Source: JAEYFP01 sp964566545 (lineage in GTDB: Bacteria; Bacillota; Clostridia; Lachnospirales; Lachnospiraceae). From it: a DNA stretch of 58,255 nt. The stretch lies in contig CAZMIX010000009.1 in the NCBI GenBank assembly GCA_964566545.1, positions 1-58,255 of the forward strand, read 5' to 3'. Both the position numbers and the translations under genes were made by a program. A model generated the notes under the pieces. The model saw nothing but the letters and a program-made list of their open reading frames with translations. It searched no databases and had not been told where the DNA came from. Positions 17,195 to 26,030 of this stretch are shown here, in pieces. Within the stretch, counting starts at the first letter, position 1. Every line of letters begins with the position of its first letter.

Positions 17195-17240
17195 GTTAAA
17201 TAAAGCCGGGCAGAGATTTCTGGTTTTTTAAAATTGGGGA

Positions 17241-17269
17241 TTGCTTTTTGTAAAAGAAAATGTTATTAT
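17241..17269 (+). promoter_or_regulatory. Promoter of tRNA-Leu (AAG)
   Basis: TTGCTT at 17241-17246 and TATTAT at 17264-17269, spacer 17, 20 bases before the tRNA. Confidence 0.6.
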
Positions 17270-17288
17270 ATCAAAGTCGCGATGACAT

Positions 17289-17373
17289 GCGGAAGTGTCG
17301 GAACTGGCAGACGAGCAAGACTAAGGATCTTGTAAGCAATGCGCTTGTGTGGGTTCAAGTCCCATCTTCCGCA
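17289..17373 (+). tRNA. tRNA-Leu (anticodon AAG)
   Basis: An 85-base class II tRNA. The acceptor stem is GCGGAAG/CTTCCGC. The anticodon stem CAAGA/TCTTG surrounds loop CTAAGGA, giving AAG. A long variable arm and the T loop GTTCAAG are present. CCA is not encoded. A34 is unusual for bacterial tRNA-Leu. Confidence 0.93.
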
Positions 17374-17390
17374 CGAATACTTTTAACATC

Positions 17391-17419
17391 AAACCCTTGA
17401 TTAATTCGAGGGTTTTTGT
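17391..17419 (+). terminator. Terminator of tRNA-Leu (AAG)
   Basis: A 10 bp stem with one G:T pair (17391-17400 with 17406-17415), TTAAT loop and TTG/T-rich tail. Confidence 0.75.
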
Positions 17420-17559
17420 TATTATATAAAAAAATTCCAAAATTCCCATATTTCATTAATATACGCAGCTGAACACGAAAAAAAGCTTTGCTGTTTAAAA
17501 ATCAATCTGATAGGAATAAACCCTAATATTACAAAATAGCTTTGCCAAAAGGAGCAATC

Positions 17560-18027
17560 ATGGAAATATCGCTTGTGCGCGTATCTGCCAGTGACGCAGA
17601 AGAATTATGGAGAATGCAAATAGATGCGTTTTCCGGCTTGCTGAAGCAGTATCAGGATTTTGATACAAACCCGGGAAATGAGCCGGTTGAAAAAGTAAGG
17701 ATGAGATTAAATCAGCATTTTACATATTTTTATTTTATTTATATGGACGATGTAAAGGTCGGCGCAATTCGTATCGTGGATAAAAAAGAGGCCGGTCAGA
17801 AGAAAAGAATTTCTCCAATATTCGTAATACCGGAATATAGAAACCGAGGAACCGCTCAACGGGCAATCCGGATAGCAGAAGAGCTTCATGGTTCCGATAG
17901 TTGGGAGTTGGCTACGATTTTTCAGGAAAAAGGGAACTGTTATTTATATGAAAAGATGGGATATCATTTAATGGAAAAAAGGGAGAGGATAAACGATAAA
18001 CTGACGCTTGTTTTCTATGAAAAGTGA
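17560..18027 (+). CDS. GNAT family N-acetyltransferase
   Basis: A 155-residue acetyl-CoA-dependent acetyltransferase. The acetyl-CoA binding segment is near residues 85-110 (IFVIPEYRNRGTAQRAIRIA), followed by a C-terminal ENCYLYEKMGY-type motif. The ATG at 17560 is chosen because AAAAGGAG precedes it by 6 bases; an in-frame TTG at 17542 overlaps that site. The gene is alone and the substrate is unknown. Confidence 0.85.
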   Translation: MEISLVRVSASDAEELWRMQIDAFSGLLKQYQDFDTNPGNEPVEKVRMRLNQHFTYFYFIYMDDVKVGAIRIVDKKEAGQKKRISPIFVIPEYRNRGTAQRAIRIAEELHGSDSWELATIFQEKGNCYLYEKMGYHLMEKRERINDKLTLVFYEK

Positions 18028-18118
18028 TAAATGAAAAACGTGCTGTGCAGCTTGGGAATTTTCAGGGGGAGCGAGCAGTTAAGTTCTGGCTAATTTGACC
18101 GATATTATAAATGAGAGA

Positions 18119-18147
18119 TTGCGAAAATAGATATTTTTTGTTAGAAT
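18119..18147 (+). promoter_or_regulatory. Promoter of the FliD-like gene
   Basis: TTGCGA at 18119-18124 and TAGAAT at 18142-18147, spacer 17, giving an untranslated leader of about 87 bases. Confidence 0.55.
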
Positions 18148-18240
18148 ATATATAGCAGATTCTGTACATTTGTTTTTATATATTTTGAAACTTTACTCAC
18201 CATAGGCATGGACGCCGCCAAATTCAAAGGAGTGATATAT

Positions 18241-18987
18241 ATGGCATCAATATCAGGTATTAATCTAGGAACGACTGACTATTCGGAGCTTTTTGACAGC
18301 CTATCAACAAAATCATCTGAGGGCAGCTCCTCCAGCAACTTTCTTGCTGATTATGCAAGTATTAAGAATGGAAGCTATGCGAAGCTTACCAAGGCATATT
18401 ACGGAAAGACCTCCGGCAGCAGCACAGTTACAAAGGAAAAGGCTACAGAGAAGATAAAATCAAACAGCGAGGTAAAGACAAATGCGGATGCGCTGAAATC
18501 CTCCTCCAATGCCCTTGTGGAAAGTAAGACATTGTTTTCTAATAAAGTAGAGAAGACGGATCAAGATGGGAACAAGACGGCGGATTATGACTATGAGAAG
18601 ATTTACAAGGCATTAAAATCTTTTGTGGATGACTACAACAGCGTCATCAAATCCGGCGGAGAGTCTGAAAATAATTCAGTCCTCAGAAATACGCTGTCGA
18701 TGACAAAGATGACAAAGGAAAATAAGGATTTGTTAGGGGCTGTCGGCATTACGATCAATGAGGACAATACGTTGTCAGTTGGTGAGGAGACGGTTAAAAA
18801 GGCCAATATGAATGATCTGAAGTCACTTTTCAGCGGAGTCGGCTCCTATGCGTACAGCATTGCGACAAAGGCATCCAATATTTCCTATAGGGCTGCTTAC
18901 GAAAATAATAAGCTGAACAGCTATACGGCAAGCGGCGCTTATTTGGCAACTGATTCAGTCGGAAATATTTATGACGGTTCTTATTGA
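18241..18987 (+). CDS. FliD-like protein of unknown function
   Basis: A 248-residue Ser/Lys/Asn-rich protein without signal peptide or membrane segment. Residues about 130-220 (KIYKALKSFVDDYNSVIKS, then GAVGITINEDNTLSVGEETV and DLKSLFSGVGSYAYSI) resemble the C-terminal domain of flagellar cap protein FliD. The N-terminal half is low-complexity (SSxSS near 30-36) with no hook-binding heptads that I recognise. No flagellar gene is in the window. The start at 18241 follows AAAGGAGTG; an in-frame ATG at 18208 lacks a site. It may be a secreted cap-like or surface protein. Confidence 0.6.
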   Translation: MASISGINLGTTDYSELFDSLSTKSSEGSSSSNFLADYASIKNGSYAKLTKAYYGKTSGSSTVTKEKATEKIKSNSEVKTNADALKSSSNALVESKTLFSNKVEKTDQDGNKTADYDYEKIYKALKSFVDDYNSVIKSGGESENNSVLRNTLSMTKMTKENKDLLGAVGITINEDNTLSVGEETVKKANMNDLKSLFSGVGSYAYSIATKASNISYRAAYENNKLNSYTASGAYLATDSVGNIYDGSY

Positions 18988-19012
18988 CAAATAAGAAAAA
19001 ACATTATAAAAT
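18984..19012 (+). promoter_or_regulatory. Promoter of tRNA-Leu (CAG)
   Basis: TTGACA at 18984-18989 and TAAAAT at 19007-19012, spacer 17. The -35 box contains the stop codon of the preceding gene. Confidence 0.75.
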
Positions 19013-19049
19013 ATCATTCGTACGGTTTGTCACTTGGCGAACTGTATAT

Positions 19050-19133
19050 GCAGGAATGGCGGAATTGGCAGACGCGCACGGTTCAGGTCCGTGTGATAGT
19101 AATATCATGAGAGTTCAAGTCTCTTTTCCTGCA
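19050..19133 (+). tRNA. tRNA-Leu (anticodon CAG)
   Basis: An 84-base class II tRNA. The acceptor stem GCAGGAA pairs with TTCCTGC. The anticodon stem CACGG/CCGTG encloses loop TTCAGGT, giving CAG. A long variable arm (TGATAGTAATATCA) and T loop GTTCAAG are present. CCA is not encoded. Confidence 0.93.
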
Positions 19134-19220
19134 CTTTAAAAGCCAATAATAGAGGGGGTTGAGCACAGCGTTTAGCAAGTGCGGCTAAGGACTTATAATC
19201 TCATTATAAAATGGCAGATT

Positions 19221-19252
19221 GGGAGTATATGAAGAATATACTTCCTTTTTTT
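19221..19252 (+). terminator. Terminator of tRNA-Leu (CAG)
   Basis: A 10 bp stem with one G:T pair (19221-19230 with 19236-19245), GAAGA loop and at least seven T. It lies 88 bases after the tRNA; the stretch between has no clear second tRNA. Confidence 0.82.
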
Positions 19253-19340
19253 ATATAGATATTGTTTTGCATTTAAAATGTAGCAATCGAGAGAGTCCGG
19301 AATATATTGATAATAGCTAATAAGGAAAGGAAATTCTGAT

Positions 19341-19910
19341 ATGGCTATTAGAATATTTATTGATCAGGGTCATAATCCCAGCGGATCTTTCAACAGCGGT
19401 GCCCAAGCAAATGGTTTGAATGAATCGGAAATCAATTATCAGGTGGGAATTTATTTGCGGAACCTGTTGAGCAGTGATCCAAGGTTTGAGGTTCGTGTGT
19501 CCAGACCCGAACCGGGTACCGTATTAGGGACAAACAACACCACCAGTCTGGCAGAAAGAGTCCGTATGGCCAATGATTGGCCCGCAGACTATTTTATCAG
19601 TATTCATTGTAACTACAACCCGAATCCTGCCTACAATGGGACAGAAGTATATATTTATCAGTACGCCACACAGGCACAATGGCTGGCGCAGCAGATCATG
19701 AGCGGGGTAACTCAGGTAACTGGAACGAGAGATAATGGAATTTGGGAAAACCCTTCCTTATACGTGTTAAGAAATACAAATATGACATCAAATCTTGTCG
19801 AATTGGCGTATTTAAGTAATCCTTCCGATGCGGATAAATTGCGTAATAATCAATACGGATTTGCCTATGGCATTTACTTAGGGCTTCTTCGATATTTTGG
19901 ATTTTCCTGA
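19341..19910 (+). CDS. N-acetylmuramoyl-L-alanine amidase (Amidase_3)
   Basis: A 189-residue zinc amidase that cleaves the bond between MurNAc and L-Ala in peptidoglycan. Zinc ligands are His11 (IDQGHN), Glu28 (GLNESE) and His89 (SIHCN); the catalytic Glu is in LVELAYLSN near residue 155. The domain fills the whole protein. There is no signal peptide or wall-binding repeat, so export is not explained. It has GGAAAGGA upstream of the start and stands alone. Confidence 0.92.
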   Translation: MAIRIFIDQGHNPSGSFNSGAQANGLNESEINYQVGIYLRNLLSSDPRFEVRVSRPEPGTVLGTNNTTSLAERVRMANDWPADYFISIHCNYNPNPAYNGTEVYIYQYATQAQWLAQQIMSGVTQVTGTRDNGIWENPSLYVLRNTNMTSNLVELAYLSNPSDADKLRNNQYGFAYGIYLGLLRYFGFS

Positions 19911-19959
19911 CAGATAAATTCAGTCTTTGCTATTGAAGTATCCCCCGAAGCTTTGATAA

Positions 19960-20664
19960 TCACATATGCATCCTTCGGCGAACGGCTTCACGCAGCCGGG
20001 TACGGGTAATGATCGTGAGAAGGGCAGTGATGATGACCGCGCAGCAAACGAAAACTACGGAGGACCAGGTAAGCTGCAGCTTGGAGGATAAGTAGTTTCT
20101 GATAATCAACTCCAACCCGATACAGAATACGGAGATTCCGGAAAATAAATAAATTGCCGTTGCAAGGATCGAGCTACTGAAATTGTGCAGTAAAAATGTA
20201 AAGAGTAAAACGAGCACGGCCAAAAGCCCCATGATTGGGACTGCCATCAGCAGGAACCAGCCATTTCCGGGAAATTGGTAGGCGATAACAAACAAATAAA
20301 AGCTGACGGCAAGTGCATCAAAGGTGATGGATAGGTAGATGGACAGCTTCGTGTAAAGCATGACAGGAATAAAAAAGACCCAGATTAAAACGCAGGCCGC
20401 AATGATATAGAGCGACCAATTGGTTGCTTTATAAACAAGCATGTTCAACATCCCGCAGGAAAAAGCTGTGGAAGCCAGCACGGTAGATATTAGGAGAGCA
20501 AGGTCGAGATGCTTAACGCGCTCGACCTGACCACGTTTTTGGGGAAAAGGTTTTTTGAATTCCTTGTCTGCAGGCTGCCTTGGATTTAAAACCGGTGTAT
20601 TGCACAGCGGGCAGCTATGCGCTGTTTTATCTAATTCTATGCCACAATGAACACAATAAGACAT
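19960..20664 (-). CDS. DUF6320 zinc-ribbon membrane protein
   Basis: A 234-residue protein. An N-terminal zinc ribbon (Cys4, Cys7, Cys18, Cys21) precedes a basic linker and about six or seven membrane helices (from residue 52 to 225), with a basic C-terminus. It matches the DUF6320 family, whose genes typically accompany a condensation-like acetyltransferase, as here. It starts 2 bases after the acetyltransferase stop codon, so the two are translationally linked. The role is unknown; anchoring or regulating the acyltransferase is a guess. Confidence 0.75.
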   Translation of the reverse strand: MSYCVHCGIELDKTAHSCPLCNTPVLNPRQPADKEFKKPFPQKRGQVERVKHLDLALLISTVLASTAFSCGMLNMLVYKATNWSLYIIAACVLIWVFFIPVMLYTKLSIYLSITFDALAVSFYLFVIAYQFPGNGWFLLMAVPIMGLLAVLVLLFTFLLHNFSSSILATAIYLFSGISVFCIGLELIIRNYLSSKLQLTWSSVVFVCCAVIITALLTIITRTRLREAVRRRMHM

Positions 20665-20666
20665 CG

Positions 20667-21965
20667 CTATATTTCCTCCATATTTCTGTTAGATTCTATT
20701 TTTACGTGAATGCCGTCTCGAACAAGCTTCCTGAAAAACAGTTCCTCCACATCGGCCTCAATAATACTGCTTGCAAAATTGATTGTGAGGACATCCTTGT
20801 AGCTGACAATGGCACAGTTCGTTCTTGCCGAAAAGGGTTGTCCCATGTAAATATCGAAGCGTTCCACATAAGGCTCCATATCCTTTGGAACGGGGAGGCT
20901 TCCCATGTTGGTCAGTCCGGCGGAGGACTGGCGATCCTGCACACGGGTATAAAACTGCTTGATAATAAAGTCCTTTAAAAATAGCGGAATAATTCTGCCG
21001 ATCGGGTTTTGCTGCGTTGCTACATTTGTCGTGATGTCTCCATTTAAAAATTTCGGGTTGATATAATAACGCATGTAGTGATGTACCTGCAGGAGAATTT
21101 CCTCAAACGTATAATCACCGAGCCTTGGATCGATTGCCGGATAAACCATCGTAATGAAGTTGCGCAGCGTCTTTGAAGGAAAGAAACGCCGCAGATTAAC
21201 CGGCATGGCAAGCTTCACCGGATGTTCCCTATAAGGGCGCTCCTGCTTTTGCTTTTCGAGCAGCGCATAGAGCAGAACAGAATTCAGATATTCTGTCAGG
21301 GAGGCACCATTTTTTTTGGCAATGGAAATTGCCTGACTGGTTGACATAATTCCACAAATAATATTGAGTGTATAAAAATTTTCTCTTGTACCGTGAACGC
21401 GGTATGCTTTCTCCTGTGATCTTGAAGGGCGTACTTTGGAGTTTGCATATTTTAAATAGGCATCCTCTAGTTCGCATGACTCCGGTTCTTCGCTGATGTT
21501 AAGCACATAGCCCTCATTGGAGATCGTATGGCCGCAAAGGCGCAGATAGACAGCTGTAATCGTTTGCAGAAGGCACATGCCTCCGCTGCCGTCCGCAAGC
21601 GAATGGTGGGCTTCGAGCGATATCCGGCAGCCGTAATAGTAGATCCGGATCAGATACCGATTATTTGCCTTAAAATCGATCGGCATACAAGGATTGATAA
21701 TGTCCTCCTCCACAAAAGGTCCGGGGCGATTGTTTGGTTCCAAATAACGCCAGAATAGTCCTCTGCGCAGCGCGACTTTAAAAGAGGGGAACCGCGGCAG
21801 AGTCAAATCGACTGCTTTTTGCAAAAAAATCGGATCGATTTCTTCCTTTAACAGGATGGAGAGCCGGTATACGGAGGAAAAATTACGCCGCTGCAGCGTC
21901 GGATAGACATTGGCGGATAAATCCAGTTTGTACCAGGTTGTACGGTCGGTACTGATTTTAGGCAT
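20667..21965 (-). CDS. Condensation-like acyltransferase (alcohol acetyltransferase type)
   Basis: A 432-residue protein of the chloramphenicol-acetyltransferase/NRPS-condensation fold. The catalytic HHxxxDG motif is present as EAHHSLADGSGG near residues 117-128. The C-terminal half has the GSLPVPKDM and FARTNCAIVSY-like segments of alcohol acetyltransferases. It has no carrier or adenylation domain. The substrate is unknown; an acyl-CoA-dependent ester synthesis is the family expectation. Operon with DUF6320, divergent from an alpha/beta hydrolase. Confidence 0.8.
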   Translation of the reverse strand: MPKISTDRTTWYKLDLSANVYPTLQRRNFSSVYRLSILLKEEIDPIFLQKAVDLTLPRFPSFKVALRRGLFWRYLEPNNRPGPFVEEDIINPCMPIDFKANNRYLIRIYYYGCRISLEAHHSLADGSGGMCLLQTITAVYLRLCGHTISNEGYVLNISEEPESCELEDAYLKYANSKVRPSRSQEKAYRVHGTRENFYTLNIICGIMSTSQAISIAKKNGASLTEYLNSVLLYALLEKQKQERPYREHPVKLAMPVNLRRFFPSKTLRNFITMVYPAIDPRLGDYTFEEILLQVHHYMRYYINPKFLNGDITTNVATQQNPIGRIIPLFLKDFIIKQFYTRVQDRQSSAGLTNMGSLPVPKDMEPYVERFDIYMGQPFSARTNCAIVSYKDVLTINFASSIIEADVEELFFRKLVRDGIHVKIESNRNMEEI

Positions 21966-22003
21966 AAAGAATCCTTTCCGCTAATTGCATGGTTTATTGT
22001 TAT

Positions 22004-22033
22004 AGTATACTACGCAGACCGGTAGATTATCAA
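22004..22033 (-). promoter_or_regulatory. Promoter of the acyltransferase-DUF6320 operon
   Basis: On the minus strand TTGATA (22033-22028) and TATACT (22009-22004), spacer 18. Confidence 0.5.
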
Positions 22034-22040
22034 GTGTTGG

Positions 22041-22070
22041 TTGTATAACAGGTGTATTTCGTGATAAGAT
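22041..22070 (+). promoter_or_regulatory. Promoter of the alpha/beta hydrolase gene
   Basis: TTGTAT at 22041-22046 and TAAGAT at 22065-22070, spacer 18, 31 bases before the start codon. Confidence 0.4.
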
Positions 22071-22101
22071 AAAATCAATGAAAGTATAAAAGGAGATCTC
22101 A

Positions 22102-23055
22102 ATGGCATTTATAAATGTAAAATTTGACAAGCTCGGAAACAGGAGCGTGCAGCCAGAAGATAAAAACACAATTCGAAGCAATCAAAGGCTGATGGCGACG
22201 ATCAAAAAAATGCACAGCGTTGTGGAAAATGTGGATTTGGATAAGCAGCGTCACTCGCAGGATAATTTTGGCGCGCTGTTTGGCACGCATCCGGCGATTG
22301 AATTTGAACAGGTGAAAATCGAAGGGCTTTCTGCGGAGTGGACAAGGCACCGGCATCCCGGCAGCACAAGGCGAATGATTTTATACTGCCACGGCGGCGG
22401 TTATGTGACGGGGAGCTGCCGGTATGCGCGTAGTATCACGGCAAAGCTTGCTGTTGCGACGGGACTTCCGGTTATCGCATTCAACTACCGCCTTGCGCCG
22501 GAGCACCCATATCCAGCGGCAATCGAGGATGCAAAGCTTTTATGGGATCATTTTATGAAGCAGGGCGTCGGAGCGGAAGATGTAATTGTGATCGGGGATT
22601 CGGCCGGAGGCAATCTGGCGCTGGAACTTGTGTTGGCGCTGAAAAAGCAGGAACGCCGGCTGCCAAAGGCGCTCGTCCTGTTTTCTCCGTGGACGGATAT
22701 GACCTCATCGGGCGCTTCCCATCAGGAAAAGGCGGAAATCGACCCGGTGCTTGAAAAAAATTATATGGAAAAGATGATTGGCTGCTATGCACCGGACATG
22801 GAGCTTGACGATGTCGGGTTGTCTCCGTTGTTTGCAGATTTTATTGGCTTTCCGCCGACTTATATTCAAGTCGGTGAAAATGAAATCTTGCTTGACGATT
22901 CTAAGCGGCTTTATGAAAAGCTCCTTGCGGATAAGGTGCTTGTCAGGCTGGAGGAGTATGAAGGGATGTGGCATGTGTTCCAGATGGCTCCGTTTAAACG
23001 CTCTTTTGATGCGGTTCGGGAGGCGTCCGACTTTATTTATGAAATTTGCCGGTAA
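22102..23055 (+). CDS. Alpha/beta hydrolase, hormone-sensitive-lipase type
   Basis: A 317-residue esterase/lipase of the HSL family. The oxyanion-hole motif HGGG lies near residue 95 (YCHGGGYVTGS). The nucleophile Ser is in GDSAGG near 168. The likely acid Asp is in ENEILLDDS near 262, and the catalytic His in GMWHVF near 292. There is no signal peptide, so it is cytoplasmic. Preceded by AAAGGAG. It is transcribed divergently from the acyltransferase gene 136 bases away; ester hydrolysis beside ester synthesis suggests one pathway. Confidence 0.9.
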   Translation: MAFINVKFDKLGNRSVQPEDKNTIRSNQRLMATIKKMHSVVENVDLDKQRHSQDNFGALFGTHPAIEFEQVKIEGLSAEWTRHRHPGSTRRMILYCHGGGYVTGSCRYARSITAKLAVATGLPVIAFNYRLAPEHPYPAAIEDAKLLWDHFMKQGVGAEDVIVIGDSAGGNLALELVLALKKQERRLPKALVLFSPWTDMTSSGASHQEKAEIDPVLEKNYMEKMIGCYAPDMELDDVGLSPLFADFIGFPPTYIQVGENEILLDDSKRLYEKLLADKVLVRLEEYEGMWHVFQMAPFKRSFDAVREASDFIYEICR

Positions 23056-23164
23056 GATAATCCTGTTAGATAGAAAAAGGAATTTGGCGCTTCATGCAGA
23101 ATATATATAATAAGGCAGTCGTTTGTAATGAAAGGCGGATGCTGATAGTTAGGCGGTGAGATGG

Positions 23165-24172
23165 ATGACAATTCGGGAAGGGCTGGAAAAACGAGAAAGT
23201 GAATATTTAAGTCCTTACGCGTCCCTGAGCATGAATTCTAAGGGCAGGGATGTGGAGGAGGAGCAGTGCGATATCCGTCCGGTCTATCAGAGGGACCGGG
23301 ACCGGATCCTACATAGCAAGTCATTCAGACGCTTAAAGGATAAGACGCAGGTGTTTTTGACACCGGAGGGTGACCATTACCGGACCCGTCTGACGCACAC
23401 ATTGGAAGTGTCGCAGAATGCCAGGACGATCGCAAAGGCGCTTCGGCTGAATGAGGATCTGGTTGAGGCGATCGCGCTTGGACATGATCTGGGGCATACG
23501 CCGTTTGGACATGCGGGAGAGCGGGCGCTGGACAGGATTTGTCCGATGGGCTTTTGCCATAATGAACAGAGTGTCAGGGTAGTAGAGGTGCTTGAAAAGG
23601 ATGGGAAGGGTCTGAACTTAACCGTCGAGGTTCGTGACGGCATTTTGAATCACCAGACATCCTGTATGCCGTCTACGTTGGAAGGAAAAATTGTGCGTCT
23701 CTCCGACAAAATAGCATATATTCATCATGATATGGATGATGCCATTCGCGGCAGAATCTTATGTGAGGAGGATATTCCAAAGAATTTGCGCAGTACGCTT
23801 GGATTCACGACGACGCAGCGTTTGGATCATTTTATTCATGATATTATCACGGAAAGCGCAGAAAGAGACGATATCTGCATGTCTGCGGAGAGCGGGCAGG
23901 CCATGCAGGAGCTGCGAGCGTTTATGTTTGAAAATGTATATCAGAATCCAAAGGCAAAAGGAGAAGAAGGTAAGGCGGAACGGCTTGTAGAAGCACTCTA
24001 TCAATATTACCTGGAGCATTACGAGCAGCTGCCTAAGGAATATTTAAGTTTTATGAGGGAGAGCGGCGAGAGCAGAGAGCGGATCGTATGTGATTATGTA
24101 TCCGCAATGTCGGATCGGTTTGCCATAGGAGTATTTAACGATATTTATCTTCCTGATTCATGGAAGGATTAG
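23165..24172 (+). CDS. dgt: dGTP triphosphohydrolase-like protein
   Basis: A 335-residue HD-domain enzyme that splits deoxynucleoside triphosphates into nucleoside and triphosphate. The HD metal motif appears as RLTHTLEVSQ, then GHDLGHTPFGHAGE, then the distal LSDKIAYIHHD. ATG 23165 gives the family's MTIRE-type start; a GTG three codons earlier (23156) is also possible. It lies 16 bases before dnaG and probably opens the dgt-dnaG-rpoD operon, a known clostridial arrangement. Confidence 0.93.
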   Translation: MTIREGLEKRESEYLSPYASLSMNSKGRDVEEEQCDIRPVYQRDRDRILHSKSFRRLKDKTQVFLTPEGDHYRTRLTHTLEVSQNARTIAKALRLNEDLVEAIALGHDLGHTPFGHAGERALDRICPMGFCHNEQSVRVVEVLEKDGKGLNLTVEVRDGILNHQTSCMPSTLEGKIVRLSDKIAYIHHDMDDAIRGRILCEEDIPKNLRSTLGFTTTQRLDHFIHDIITESAERDDICMSAESGQAMQELRAFMFENVYQNPKAKGEEGKAERLVEALYQYYLEHYEQLPKEYLSFMRESGESRERIVCDYVSAMSDRFAIGVFNDIYLPDSWKD

Positions 24173-24188
24173 TAAAAGGGGTTATGAA

Positions 24189-25964
24189 ATGTATTATCCT
24201 GATGAGCTTGTTGAGGAAGTGCGCACGAGGAGCGATATCGTGGAAGTGATCTCCTCGTATGTACGGCTTCAAAAAAAGGGCAGCAATCATTTTGGGCTTT
24301 GTCCCTTTCATAATGAAAAATCACCTTCCTTTTCCGTAAGTGCCGCAAAGCAGATGTATTACTGTTTTGGATGCGGCGCGGGCGGCAATGTTCTAACGTT
24401 TATTATGGAATACGAAAATTACACATTTGCCGAGGCGTTGAAATTCCTTGCGGATCGGGCGGGCATGAGTCTGCCTGAGATCAGCTATTCTGAAGAAGCA
24501 AGGAAGAAAGACGATCTGAAAGCCAGAATCCTCGAGGTGAATAGGGAGGCAGGCAAATATTATTATTATCAGCTTCGCACCGAAGGCGGCAGGGCGGCAT
24601 ATGCTTATCTGACCGGAAGGGGACTTTTAGAGGAAACAATTAGAAAATTCGGGTTAGGGTTTGCAAAAACAGGAAAAGATACGGTTTATCAGTATTTGCG
24701 AAGTAAGGGATATCAGGACGAGCTTCTGCGGCAATGTGGCATTTTCAACGCAGACGAGCGTCATGGCATGATGGACAAGTTCTGGAACCGCGTCATTTTT
24801 CCGATTATGGATGTCAACCACCGGATCATCGGCTTCGGCGGAAGGGTGATGGGCGCGGGAGAGCCAAAATACCTAAATTCGCCTGAGACGGCAGTTTTTG
24901 ATAAGGGCAGGAACTTGTACGGACTAAACCATGCGCGTACGTCGCGCAAGAAAAACATACTCCTATGTGAGGGCTACATGGATGTGATTGCGCTGCATCA
25001 GGCGGGATTCAATCAGGCTGTTGCTTCGCTAGGCACGGCATTTACATCAGGACAGGCTAATCTGCTCAGACGGTATACGGAAGAAGTGTTTTTGACATAT
25101 GACAGCGACGGCGCGGGGGTAAAAGCGGCGCTGCGCGCGATCCCGATTTTAAAGGAAGCCGGACTTACCGCAAAGATTATTGACATGCGTCCCTATAAGG
25201 ATCCGGATGAGTTTATCAAAAATATGGGAGCCGCCGCATTTGAAGAACGGATCGCGGCAGCGGAGAACAGTTTTTATTATGAAATTCGGATGTTGGAGGC
25301 TGATTATAATCTGAACGATCCGGAAAGCAAAACAAAATTCAGCGCGCAGGTCGCTCAAAAGCTGCTGCGCTTTACCGAGGATATCGAACGCGACAATTAT
25401 ATAGAAGGTATCGCTGCCAACTATCACATAAGCTTTGAAGGGCTGCGGAAGCTCGTCGTAAAATATGCGATGCAGGGCGAAGGCATCAAGCAGTACGAAA
25501 GACCGAAATCCGGCATCAACAGCAAAAAAAGCCCGGAGGAAGGAAATCTGAAGGCGCAGCGCCTGCTACTCACGTGGCTGACTGAGGAGCCGCAGATTTA
25601 TCCGTTGATCAGAAAGCACATTGCCGTTTCTGACTTTATGGAGGAAATCTATCAAAAGGTGGCGGAAATGCTGTTTAAGCAGCTTGATGAGCAGGCGCCG
25701 AACCCGGCAAGAATCGTGAGCTGCTTTACGAACGAGGAGGAACAGAGGGAGGTTGCGTCCCTGTTTAATACGAGGTTCGAGGAGGTCGAGTCTAGATCGG
25801 AGCGTGAAAAAGCGCTGCGTGAGCTCTTGATCAAGATCAAAACAAATAGTCTTGAAAAGAACGCAAAGGAGGATTCGCCGGACAACATGGACGCTTTGAC
25901 GCGCATGATAGAGAATCGTAAGAAGATTGAAGAATTGAACAAATTGCATATTTCTCTTAATTAA
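24189..25964 (+). CDS. dnaG: DNA primase
   Basis: A 591-residue primase that makes RNA primers at replication forks. The zinc finger has Cys38, His41, Cys59 and Cys62. The DnaG catalytic core spans about 120-235. The Toprim domain (about 255-340) has LLCEGYMDVIALHQ and the DSDGAG motif. The C-terminal helicase-binding region is about 440-590. The length is normal. It is followed by rpoD, the classic macromolecular-synthesis pairing. Confidence 0.97.
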   Translation: MYYPDELVEEVRTRSDIVEVISSYVRLQKKGSNHFGLCPFHNEKSPSFSVSAAKQMYYCFGCGAGGNVLTFIMEYENYTFAEALKFLADRAGMSLPEISYSEEARKKDDLKARILEVNREAGKYYYYQLRTEGGRAAYAYLTGRGLLEETIRKFGLGFAKTGKDTVYQYLRSKGYQDELLRQCGIFNADERHGMMDKFWNRVIFPIMDVNHRIIGFGGRVMGAGEPKYLNSPETAVFDKGRNLYGLNHARTSRKKNILLCEGYMDVIALHQAGFNQAVASLGTAFTSGQANLLRRYTEEVFLTYDSDGAGVKAALRAIPILKEAGLTAKIIDMRPYKDPDEFIKNMGAAAFEERIAAAENSFYYEIRMLEADYNLNDPESKTKFSAQVAQKLLRFTEDIERDNYIEGIAANYHISFEGLRKLVVKYAMQGEGIKQYERPKSGINSKKSPEEGNLKAQRLLLTWLTEEPQIYPLIRKHIAVSDFMEEIYQKVAEMLFKQLDEQAPNPARIVSCFTNEEEQREVASLFNTRFEEVESRSEREKALRELLIKIKTNSLEKNAKEDSPDNMDALTRMIENRKKIEELNKLHISLN

Positions 25965-26030
25965 GGTAAAAGATATGCAATGAATTAGGAATCGTTGATA
26001 GGAAAACAAAATATGGAGGTTTTTACGACA

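Noticed and set aside
19134..19220. A tRNA-like stretch after tRNA-Leu (CAG), with GGCTAAGGACTTATAATCTC
   Set aside because: It recalls a Leu tRNA anticodon arm, but the stem pairs poorly and no acceptor or T stem closes. At best a decayed relic; not annotated.
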